Below, piece by piece: positions 1 to 4,524 of a stretch of DNA of 5,951 nucleotides. The stretch is from Alphaproteobacteria bacterium (GTDB taxonomy: Bacteria; Pseudomonadota; Alphaproteobacteria; Rs-D84), in assembly GCA_017425725.1 (NCBI GenBank), contig JAFOXU010000078.1, forward strand, positions 1 to 5,951. Reading direction: 5' to 3'. Made by a program: the position numbers and the translations under genes. Numbering within the stretch: position 1 is the first letter of the stretch; the number at the start of each line of letters is the position of its first letter. The notes below the pieces were generated by a model. The model searched no databases and had not been told where the DNA came from. It worked only from the letters and a program-made list of their open reading frames with translations.

Positions 1-330
1 CCTTTCAGGATCACGAAAAGTACATAATTCTTCGCCAGGTGCATAATATTTTATGATTGCGTTTTGTTTTTCCAACGTATCTGCAATGTATGCATTATAG
101 CCTGCTTTGTCCAGCAACTCAATCGGATCCATATGCACACCCATTTCTTGGATTTTTATTTGTTTCAACGATACCAAATAGTTCACTATCGGTTCTGCAT
201 CACGACCTGCATATTTTACAATCTTATCAATATTCGGAATATCAAAAATACCATTATCATAGTTACGAATTGCCTTGGCAAAACGTTCCCCATTTTGCTT
301 TTTGATGATATCATACATACTTTTTGCCAT
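1..330 (-). CDS. Unrecognised protein, N-terminal 110 residues (3' end off the left edge)
   Basis: The minus strand is open from an ATG at 330 to the window edge with no stop. The start is supported by AAGGAT seven bases upstream. The visible protein begins MAKSMYDIIKKQ and is soluble and mixed in charge. It has no signal peptide or membrane segment. It contains several short helical-looking stretches, for example KIVKYAGRDAEP (36-47) and DPIELLDKAGYNAYIADTLE (68-87), and ends at the edge in GEELCTFRDPER. I do not recognise the family and assign no function. It lies 62 bases downstream of the thermonuclease-like gene on the same strand, with a possible promoter of its own in the gap. The even amino-acid composition, good ribosome binding site and full-length open frame make a real gene likely. 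The plus-strand frames over the same bases look like shadows. Confidence 0.75.
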   Translation of the reverse strand, partial: MAKSMYDIIKKQNGERFAKAIRNYDNGIFDIPNIDKIVKYAGRDAEPIVNYLVSLKQIKIQEMGVHMDPIELLDKAGYNAYIADTLEKQNAIIKYYAPGEELCTFRDPER

Positions 331-354
331 ACCAAATCCTTATATTTCCAAGGA

Positions 355-363
355 ATTGTATCA
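355..363 (-). promoter_or_regulatory. Possible extended -10 promoter for the left-edge gene
   Basis: Read on the minus strand this is TGATACAAT, a TGn-TACAAT extended -10 box (TACAAT matches TATAAT at 5 of 6). It lies about 25 bases before the ATG at 330, giving a predicted leader of roughly 18 bases. No good -35 box lies at the expected distance, which is tolerable for an extended -10 promoter. This is weak evidence in AT-rich DNA. Confidence 0.35.
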
Positions 364-392
364 CAAAAAACAATAAAAAAATATGAAAACTT

Positions 393-803
393 TCAATTAC
401 ACCAACTGTGACGCTTGCCGCCATTATATGGCCGTGCCAACTGTTCTTTTATTAATACATCACCGACATCACGTCCATCGGGCAATATAATATTGGCATC
501 TATCCTGCCCAGATATTTATCATCCTTGATATTCTTCAAATCAACAATCGTTCCCACAGGCAACAAATCGACGACAAATTCTTTGGCTTTGTTTGCCTTG
601 CTTACTTCTGCATCACATGCGCCATTTAATTCTGGGGTATCGATATTGATAATACGGACACGAACAGTTATACTGATATCATCTTCAATTTTAACAGCCG
701 CAGCGAACGTATCACCATCCAGCACATAATCAACAACCGCCGGCACTGCAAACACTGCCCCAGATAAAAATATACCAAACAAAGCGCACAATATCTTATT
801 CAT
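393..803 (-). CDS. Secreted thermonuclease-family (SNase-like) protein
   Basis: This 136-residue protein has a signal peptide at about 1-19 (MNKILCALFG..., cleavage after AVFA), so it should act in the periplasm or outside the cell. The rest is one staphylococcal-nuclease-type OB fold. Family landmarks appear in order: VLDGDTF (27-33, metal-binding Asp31), VRVRIINIDTPEL (47-59, with Arg50, Asp55 and Glu58 matching SNase Arg35, Asp40 and Glu43) and KYLGRID (96-102, Arg100 matching Arg87). All expected catalytic and calcium-binding residues are therefore present. From the family, the activity would be Ca-dependent phosphodiester cleavage of DNA or RNA. The protein ends at RHSWCN, so the C-terminal helix of the classic nuclease is missing or very short. 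Cys63 and Cys135 could form a disulfide after export. AGGA precedes the ATG by about eight bases. The tolB terminator lies just upstream and no promoter is visible, so expression may depend on read-through from tolB. Confidence 0.9.
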   Translation of the reverse strand: MNKILCALFGIFLSGAVFAVPAVVDYVLDGDTFAAAVKIEDDISITVRVRIINIDTPELNGACDAEVSKANKAKEFVVDLLPVGTIVDLKNIKDDKYLGRIDANIILPDGRDVGDVLIKEQLARPYNGGKRHSWCN

Positions 804-821
804 GACAATTCCTGTTTATAT

Positions 822-843
822 AAAACGCCCAAGTGGGCGTTTT
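822..843 (-). terminator. Rho-independent terminator after tolB
   Basis: A perfect inverted repeat AAAACGCCC-AAGT-GGGCGTTTT lies two bases past the tolB stop. On the minus strand it is a GC-rich stem followed by TTTTATAT, a standard intrinsic terminator. It sits in the 41-base gap between tolB and the nuclease gene, so it should reduce but perhaps not abolish read-through. Symmetric A and T tracts mean it could also work on the plus strand. Confidence 0.8.
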
Positions 844-844
844 A

Positions 845-2164
845 TTACGGTAATCTTGGTGACCATGTCGGTTCAACTGCATTTATATCTGCATCTATTT
901 CAATATCATAGATATTTTGTCCTGTGATATCAACGCTGCGAATATGGCTGATACGTTCAATACCATCCAAGTGTCGTTCTGTTTCATAATAAACCAGTCT
1001 GCGTGAACCAGGTGCCCATGACGGTGCCTCCATAAACCAGCCACCGGCCAAGATTTTTTCATTTTTACCCTGTGGGTTCATAATACCAATATAGAATGTA
1101 TCATCTGCCATTTTGGTAAATGCAATGAATTGCCCATCAGGACTCCACGCAGGGGTTGCATATTTACCATTACCGTATGTTATACGTTTTTCAACACCTG
1201 ATTCCAAATCCAGAACATGAATCTGTTGACGACCTGTTCTGTCTGAATTAAACGCCATTTTTTTACCATCTGGTGAATAAGACGGACTGGTATTTATCGA
1301 ATTACCGAACGTCAACTGACGCAGTTTTTTTGTTTCAATATCATATTCATGTATATGTGTAATTCCATTTTTTACCAAAGACAGCGCAATTTTTTTACCA
1401 TCTGGCGAAAAACGTGGTGCAAAATTCATACCACCAAATTGTCCCAAGCGACGTTGTTCACCTGTTTCTAAATCCAACGTCCAGACACTTGGATCATCAT
1501 TATAATAAGATAAAAATACAATTGTTCCCATATTTGGTGAAAAATGAGGCGACATAACAAAACCATCTTTATCAGAAATGTAACGCAAACCATATCCGTC
1601 TTGGTCAACAATAGCCATACGTTTATCACGTTTACCGACTGGGCCTGTTTCTGCAATAAATACAATTTGTGTATCAAAGTATCCAATTTCACCTGTTAAT
1701 CTTTCATAGATTGCATCTGCCATAATATGTGCCAATCTGCGTGCAGATTTACGAGATGACATCAATGCCTGTGCCTCGATTTGTTCTGCACCATCAACAT
1801 CCCATACAAAGAATTCCAGTTTATAATCATTCTTGGCATCAGTTGATAATTTTGCCTGAACCAAAACCTGTGTTTTTATCGCCTGCCATAATTTAAAGTC
1901 TGGCATATCGCCCATCTTTACATATTCTGGCAACGCATCATGGCTAACAATACGGAACAATCCAGTGCGTTTTAAATCCGCCTCGACCACATCACGAATC
2001 ATGGCGGCATCTTTTGATTTAACACCATCTGTCGTTTCAAATTTCAATACAGCAACAGAAATTGGCGATGCCGCACCTGCGACAATATCAACCTTTAGTT
2101 CTGCACGCACAGGCAATACAAATAATGCACATAACACAATAAACGCCAAGATTTTCTTAATCAT
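845..2164 (-). CDS. tolB: Tol-Pal system beta-propeller protein TolB
   Basis: This 439-residue protein is close to the usual ~430 of TolB. It has a Sec signal peptide at 1-21 (MIKKILAFIV..., cleavage after VRA), an N-terminal alpha/beta domain at about 22-165, and a C-terminal beta-propeller. The propeller shows six regularly spaced repeats of the P-x-(F/Y/W)-(S/A)-P-(D)-G type, at residues 206, 250, 294, 338, 381 and 432 (for example PRFSPDGK, PSYSPDGK, PAWSPDGQ). TolB is a periplasmic protein that binds Pal, links the inner-membrane TolQRA complex to the outer membrane, and supports outer-membrane constriction at division. I chose the ATG at 2164 because AAGGAAAGGG lies six bases upstream and the signal peptide starts there. 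An in-frame ATG at 2197 would add 11 residues before the signal peptide and overlaps the promoter. No tolQ, tolR, tolA or pal gene lies next to it here, although pal is the usual downstream neighbour. Confidence 0.97.
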   Translation of the reverse strand: MIKKILAFIVLCALFVLPVRAELKVDIVAGAASPISVAVLKFETTDGVKSKDAAMIRDVVEADLKRTGLFRIVSHDALPEYVKMGDMPDFKLWQAIKTQVLVQAKLSTDAKNDYKLEFFVWDVDGAEQIEAQALMSSRKSARRLAHIMADAIYERLTGEIGYFDTQIVFIAETGPVGKRDKRMAIVDQDGYGLRYISDKDGFVMSPHFSPNMGTIVFLSYYNDDPSVWTLDLETGEQRRLGQFGGMNFAPRFSPDGKKIALSLVKNGITHIHEYDIETKKLRQLTFGNSINTSPSYSPDGKKMAFNSDRTGRQQIHVLDLESGVEKRITYGNGKYATPAWSPDGQFIAFTKMADDTFYIGIMNPQGKNEKILAGGWFMEAPSWAPGSRRLVYYETERHLDGIERISHIRSVDITGQNIYDIEIDADINAVEPTWSPRLP

Positions 2165-2196
2165 AACAAACCCTTTCCTTGTTAATATACACGGCA

Positions 2197-2225
2197 ATTT
2201 TAAACACAGTTTTTATAAAATGCAA
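2197..2225 (-). promoter_or_regulatory. Putative tolB promoter
   Basis: On the minus strand, TTGCAT (2220-2225) and TAAAAT (2197-2202) are separated by exactly 17 bases. The -10 box matches consensus at 5 of 6 and the -35 at only 3 of 6. Transcription would start near 2190, leaving a leader of about 26 bases that contains the strong ribosome binding site. The -35 end touches the left end of the 24-base repeat array. Confidence 0.4.
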
Positions 2226-2282
2226 GCAACACAACCATCAACACAAATGCCAACATAACTGCCATCACAAGCGTAAATATAT

Positions 2283-2323
2283 TTGTATTGACAAGTGTAA
2301 ATACAATGGTATAGTGCATTGTA
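2283..2323. promoter_or_regulatory. Overlapping inverted repeats over the RHH-gene promoter, candidate operator
   Basis: Two perfect seven-base inverted repeats overlap. TTGTATT (2283-2289) pairs with AATACAA (2300-2306) and encloses the -35 box. TACAATG (2302-2308) pairs with CATTGTA (2317-2323) and encloses the -10 box. A further palindrome, TTGTACAA, follows at 2336-2343. RHH repressors typically bind short inverted repeats at their own promoters, so autoregulation by the downstream RHH protein is a reasonable inference. Binding is not shown by sequence alone. Confidence 0.5.
2288..2315 (+). promoter_or_regulatory. Promoter of the RHH/DinD-like operon
   Basis: A perfect TTGACA (2288-2293) and TATAGT (2310-2315, 5 of 6) are separated by 16 bases, making this the best sigma-70-type promoter in the window. 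Transcription would begin near 2322, leaving a leader of about 38 bases before the ATG at 2360. Both boxes lie inside inverted repeats and inside the 24-base repeat array, so repressor occupancy would block polymerase. Confidence 0.65.
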
Positions 2324-2359
2324 AAGACTGTGGTATTGTACAAGGTATAGGAGTTTGTA

Positions 2360-2584
2360 ATGCCAAACGTTATGCAACAATTATTTGTAATGAACATCGA
2401 ATCTTTGCTGCGTGAATATGCCGCATACAAGGCGTTCAACAAATCCGACTGCGTTATCAACATGCGTATTCCACGTCCAATTCTGGACAAAATAAAGGAA
2501 CTGGCCGATGCCCAGCACGTACCGTACCAGTCGCTGATTTCATCTGTATTATTCTCGCTGGCAAATATCGAAGATAAAAAATAG
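2360..2584 (+). CDS. Small ribbon-helix-helix (CopG/BrnA-antitoxin-like) DNA-binding protein
   Basis: This 74-residue protein has an RHH-like C-terminal half. A short strand VINMRIP (32-38) is followed by helix RPILDKIKELADAQ (39-52) and helix PYQSLISSVLFSLAN (55-69). The pattern R-x-P-x-x-(L)-x-x-I-K-x-x-A, then a turn and PYQ(S/T)LI, is typical of CopG- and BrnA-type antitoxins. These dimerise and bind inverted repeats through the strand. The first ~30 residues form a probable extra helix of unknown role. The ATG at 2360 is preceded by GGAG six bases upstream, which favours it over the in-frame ATGs at residues 5 and 11. It is the first gene of a pair, 32 bases ahead of the DinD-like gene, and follows a promoter covered in repeats. 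I infer an autoregulator or antitoxin-like partner. No toxin of a known type II family is visible. The family call is by motif only. Confidence 0.7.
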   Translation: MPNVMQQLFVMNIESLLREYAAYKAFNKSDCVINMRIPRPILDKIKELADAQHVPYQSLISSVLFSLANIEDKK

Positions 2585-2616
2585 ACATCACCCTGCCCCC
2601 AGAAAAAGGATTCCCC

Positions 2617-3534
2617 ATGATAAGTCACACAGAACAATTTCAAGAATTAAACCAAACCAGACAACACGAAACACGGGGACAGCAACTGGACCTATTCCAA
2701 CCAATAACACCTATCAACCTGACCGAAGAATATTGGTTCTTTTCTGATTTACACAACCTGTTTGGCGAAGCAGCGTTCCCAACCAACCAAGCAATGGAAA
2801 AAACCGCACACGAAAAGATTATATATCCATACGATGCAAAACCAAACATTCAACAGCGTTTCGATTTTTACACCAGTCATTACGAATGCATACATCACGA
2901 ATACAGATTGGGGTATCTTAACTTTAAACACGCCACCGATTTAAAATTAACACGTTATGCATGCTGGTCATTTTTAAAACACATTCCAAACACAATATTT
3001 GGCCAAACATACTTCTTGGCACCTGTAATAAAAGCAGACATGGATTTCAACGCTTTAAACAAAATTGCATCAGAATACAGGCGCATAACACTGCGCAGCG
3101 ATTTATCACGTGCAGAAAAAATCTTGGCTGGAATTCTTTACAGCCAGCACGCCAATTACAAAGAGTTTTACAATTCAACATCATTGGCATTATTTAATGG
3201 AAAAACATATAACGACATCAAAGAAATACACAATATTCCAAACAAACAAAACGAAACACTACTTGATTACATGGGCAGACACACATTGCACGCACGCATC
3301 GCCGCCCTGTACAGAACATTTGAAAAATACAACAATTCCACAAACAAAACAATATTACACCTAAACGAAATATTGTGTAACGAACTGTTTGACAAACGTG
3401 TTACAATGATAAACACCACCGGCCGACGCCCAGAACAAGACATTTCACAACAACATATTGATAAGGTAAAAAAACACCTGAACAACACAGAACAGGCATT
3501 TATAAAAAAATATTCTATCAAAAAAATCAGATAA
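2617..3534 (+). CDS. DinD-like (DNA-damage-inducible protein D family) protein
   Basis: This 305-residue protein shows landmarks of the DinD family in the correct order. They are TEEYWFFSDL (36-45; compare the family's EYWSARDL), DLKLTRYAC (108-116; compare SRYACYLIAQN), QTYF (130-133), ALFNGKTYNDIKE (191-203), LLDYMGRHTLHA (215-226) and GRRPEQDI (269-276). The N-terminal part resembles the BRO-N fold and the rest is mainly helical. It lacks a signal peptide and membrane segments, so it is probably cytoplasmic. E. coli DinD is SOS-induced and reported to act against RecA filaments; whether this divergent protein does so is unknown. The segment at 117-129 departs from the usual run. AAGGA lies six bases before the ATG, and the gene is 32 bases behind the RHH gene under the same promoter. 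I found no GTTC-N7-GTTC LexA box upstream. The family call is from remembered motifs and is moderately sure. Confidence 0.65.
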   Translation: MISHTEQFQELNQTRQHETRGQQLDLFQPITPINLTEEYWFFSDLHNLFGEAAFPTNQAMEKTAHEKIIYPYDAKPNIQQRFDFYTSHYECIHHEYRLGYLNFKHATDLKLTRYACWSFLKHIPNTIFGQTYFLAPVIKADMDFNALNKIASEYRRITLRSDLSRAEKILAGILYSQHANYKEFYNSTSLALFNGKTYNDIKEIHNIPNKQNETLLDYMGRHTLHARIAALYRTFEKYNNSTNKTILHLNEILCNELFDKRVTMINTTGRRPEQDISQQHIDKVKKHLNNTEQAFIKKYSIKKIR

Positions 3535-3535
3535 T

Positions 3536-3560
3536 AAAAAACCGGCATTGCCGGTTTTTT
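3536..3560. terminator. Bidirectional terminator between convergent genes
   Basis: ACCGGC (3541-3546) and GCCGGT (3550-3555) form a stem around ATT, with AAAAA before and TTTTT after. It begins directly after the DinD-like stop at 3534 and ends one base before the stop of the opposing membrane-protein gene at 3562. The symmetric A/T tracts allow it to terminate both transcripts. Confidence 0.88.
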
Positions 3561-3561
3561 A

Positions 3562-3924
3562 TTACCACTCAAGAAATGGATTTGTGGTACAACCAAACTT
3601 TCCATTAACGTCCGCTGCTTTCAACAAGAATGTCAAAATCGCACCCACTGCAAACAGCAAGAAGAAACCAACCAACATACCAACACCCTTCTTCTTTGCA
3701 TCTTCCAGTTTTACTTCACCTTTGGCAATAAAATCCCATGCCCATGCAGCAATTGTAAAACCAGCACCAATAAACGCCAACGTACGCAACGTTTGCAACA
3801 ATGGTGTTAATTTTCCAACCAACTGACAAACACCATCACCTACACTATCAGCAGCCACAGCCGGAGACATCGCAGCCATCAAGCCAATAATTGCAAAGTT
3901 CGCCTTGTTAATCAACTTCTTCAT
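3562..3924 (-). CDS. TrbC/VirB2-like small membrane protein (pilin-type)
   Basis: This 120-residue protein has a signal peptide (MKKLINKANF..., cleavage near AVA-A at 24-25). A short periplasmic stretch with Cys33 comes next, then two hydrophobic segments at about 47-66 and 81-101. A charged loop (KGEVKLEDAKKKG, 68-80) separates them, and a polar tail carries Cys112. Signal peptide plus two membrane helices in ~100-120 residues is the architecture of VirB2/TrbC pilin subunits of type IV secretion systems. The phrase GVCQLVGKLTPLLQTLRTLAFIGAG fits the start of such pilins, where a CxxV segment leads into the first helix. The match is by architecture and pattern rather than a diagnostic motif. 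No other T4SS gene is in the window, so this would be a stand-alone copy. The ATG at 3924 has AAGGGG six bases upstream. An earlier in-frame ATG at 3981 would put 19 residues before the signal peptide and lies in the promoter. Confidence 0.6.
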   Translation of the reverse strand: MKKLINKANFAIIGLMAAMSPAVAADSVGDGVCQLVGKLTPLLQTLRTLAFIGAGFTIAAWAWDFIAKGEVKLEDAKKKGVGMLVGFFLLFAVGAILTFLLKAADVNGKFGCTTNPFLEW

Positions 3925-3941
3925 ATAAAGCCCCTTTATAT
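3923..3941 (-). promoter_or_regulatory. Hairpin enclosing the ribosome binding site of the VirB2-like gene
   Basis: On the minus strand ATATAAAG-GGG-CTTTATAT is a perfect eight-base inverted repeat with a three-base loop. It contains the AAAGGGG Shine-Dalgarno sequence in its left arm and loop. The first two bases of the start codon (AT of ATG at 3924-3922) lie in the right arm. In the mRNA this A/U-rich hairpin could partly hide the translation start and melt with rising temperature. It could also be a chance palindrome in AT-rich DNA. Confidence 0.45.
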
Positions 3942-3952
3942 CCTTTTCCATT

Positions 3953-3981
3953 ATTCTATCATAAATTTTATCACAATTCAA
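3953..3981 (-). promoter_or_regulatory. Promoter of the VirB2-like gene
   Basis: On the minus strand, TTGAAT (3976-3981) and TAGAAT (3953-3958) are separated by 17 bases, and TG one base before the -10 makes it an extended -10. Predicted transcription start is near 3946, so the ~22-base leader is almost wholly the hairpin described at 3923-3941. The terminator at 3998-4024 lies just upstream, so the gene should be transcribed separately from the lipoprotein gene. Confidence 0.55.
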
Positions 3982-3997
3982 ATAATAATAGCAAGAT

Positions 3998-4024
3998 AAA
4001 AACCCACCGTTTTGGTGGGTTTTT
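3998..4024 (-). terminator. Rho-independent terminator after the lipoprotein gene
   Basis: ACCCACC (4002-4008) pairs with GGTGGGT (4014-4020) around a five-base loop, with flanking A and T tracts extending the stem. It starts three bases after the lipoprotein stop (4027-4029) on the minus strand and ends in a T run. This is a clear intrinsic terminator. Confidence 0.87.
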
Positions 4025-4026
4025 TA

Positions 4027-4371
4027 TTATTTTACAAAAACATATTTTTTTGTTGTTTTCTTTTTGCAACAACCACAATCTGATTTAACAACCTTTGGTG
4101 CAACAGTTGTTAAAACCTGACGTTCTGTGCGCTGTGCCTGACCTGCAACATCGTTCAGATACAAATCACGGCACATTGTGTTGCGATAAACAATTTCTTT
4201 ATCTGTGTCCAATTCACGAATATCACTTGAATAGCGACGACCTGCTTCTGTTGACATAAAGATACAATCTTCGCCATCTTGTACATAACGAACATCACCC
4301 TTGTAATAATCATAAGATGAACAACCGGCCAGAACAACTAAACCGAATAATACAAACAAAGTTTTTTTCAT
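4027..4371 (-). CDS. Small predicted lipoprotein with a cysteine/lysine-rich C-terminus
   Basis: This 114-residue protein starts with a lipoprotein signal peptide, MKKTLFVLFGLVVLAGCSS. The lipobox LAGC places the lipidated cysteine at 17. Ser18 at the +2 position suggests outer-membrane delivery by Lol rules. The mature part is polar, with Cys36 and Cys67, and ends in DCGCCKKKTTKKYVFVK (Cys99, 101 and 102). That cluster could form disulfides or bind metal, but I see no known domain. The function is not recognised. The ATG at 4371 has AAAGGG seven bases upstream, and the signal peptide begins there. An in-frame ATG at 4479 would place 36 unlikely residues ahead of the signal peptide and is rejected. 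The gene is divergent from the aldolase gene and has its own terminator. Being next to a VirB2-like gene raises the thought of a VirB7-type lipoprotein, but it is longer than typical VirB7 and the terminator separates the two. Confidence 0.85.
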   Translation of the reverse strand: MKKTLFVLFGLVVLAGCSSYDYYKGDVRYVQDGEDCIFMSTEAGRRYSSDIRELDTDKEIVYRNTMCRDLYLNDVAGQAQRTERQVLTTVAPKVVKSDCGCCKKKTTKKYVFVK

Positions 4372-4426
4372 TTTCTTACCCTTTGTAAAATTACCGTTTT
4401 CTCTGTCCAGCCCCCGATTCGTGTTA

Positions 4427-4454
4427 ATTGTTGCAAAAATTCCTGAATTGTCAA
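4427..4454 (-). promoter_or_regulatory. Putative promoter of the lipoprotein gene
   Basis: The minus strand has a perfect TTGACA (4449-4454), then 16 bases, then AACAAT (4427-4432, 4 of 6). The predicted leader is about 50 bases. The -35 is convincing and the -10 weak. It sits in the divergent region shared with the aldolase promoter. Confidence 0.45.
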
Positions 4455-4497
4455 GAACCGCACATAAAAAAAACAACACAAAAATCAGATAAATTAT

Positions 4498-4505
4498 GCT
4501 ATAAT
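4498..4505 (+). promoter_or_regulatory. Extended -10 promoter of the aldolase gene
   Basis: TGCTATAAT has a perfect TATAAT (4500-4505) with TG one base upstream, the extended -10 arrangement. No TTGACA-like -35 lies at 16-18 bases. Only 19 bases separate the -10 from the ATG at 4525, so the transcript would start near 4512. There its 5' end would be almost exactly the Shine-Dalgarno AAAGGGG (4512-4518), leaving an unusually short leader. Confidence 0.6.
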
Positions 4506-4524
4506 CCAGCCAAAGGGGATTTTA

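Larger units (their letters stand above)
2221..2364. repeat. Degenerate 24-base tandem repeat, about six units
   Basis: The divergent intergenic region has a 24-base periodicity with units beginning at 2221, 2245, 2269, 2293, 2317 and 2341. By hand count, 2269 vs 2293 and 2293 vs 2317 each match at 17 of 24 positions. The outer neighbouring pairs match at about 13 of 24, above the 6-8 expected by chance. A shared core is ACAAGYGTAAATAYA (2267-2281 and 2291-2305). The period is a multiple of three, so it also shows as an eight-residue rhythm in non-coding frames on both strands. The array covers the plus-strand promoter and ends over the ribosome binding site and start codon of the RHH gene. 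It may be a set of binding sites for the RHH protein, but it could also be an old slippage repeat. Confidence 0.65.

Noticed and set aside
384..395. TGAAAACTTTCA followed on the minus strand by a T-rich run, as a terminator for the nuclease gene
   Set aside because: The stem is only five A/T-rich pairs with a two-base loop, too weak to call.
64..411. Plus-strand frame of 115 codons near the left edge
   Set aside because: It is antisense to the left-edge gene, which has a better start and composition. The predicted protein is Cys/His/Ile-rich and has no ribosome binding site.
415..729. Plus-strand frame opposite the nuclease gene
   Set aside because: The minus strand encodes a complete SNase-like protein with signal peptide and active site; this frame is Ser/Thr-rich shadow sequence.
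2179..2415. Plus-strand frame rich in Cys, His and Lys, resembling zinc-finger spacing
   Set aside because: The regular Cys/His pattern comes from translating the 24-base repeat. The frame starts inside the tolB leader, has no ribosome binding site and overlaps the RHH gene out of frame.
2585..2616. Short gap between the RHH and DinD-like genes considered for a hidden gene or terminator
   Set aside because: It holds only the DinD-like ribosome binding site (AAGGA at 2606-2610); there is no hairpin or open frame.
2200..2643. Minus-strand open frame of 147 codons with a hydrophobic, eight-residue-periodic C-terminus
   Set aside because: It lies antisense to the RHH gene and across the operon promoter. 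Its periodic tail is explained by the 24-base tandem DNA repeat, and the rest has no domain character.
3925..3981. Upstream in-frame ATG for the VirB2-like gene
   Set aside because: It would put 19 polar residues before a clear signal peptide and coincides with the -35 box. The ATG at 3924 has a good ribosome binding site.
4372..4479. Upstream in-frame start extending the lipoprotein by 36 residues
   Set aside because: The extension would bury the lipoprotein signal peptide internally. The ATG at 4371 has AAAGGG at a proper distance, and the predicted promoter lies inside the extension.
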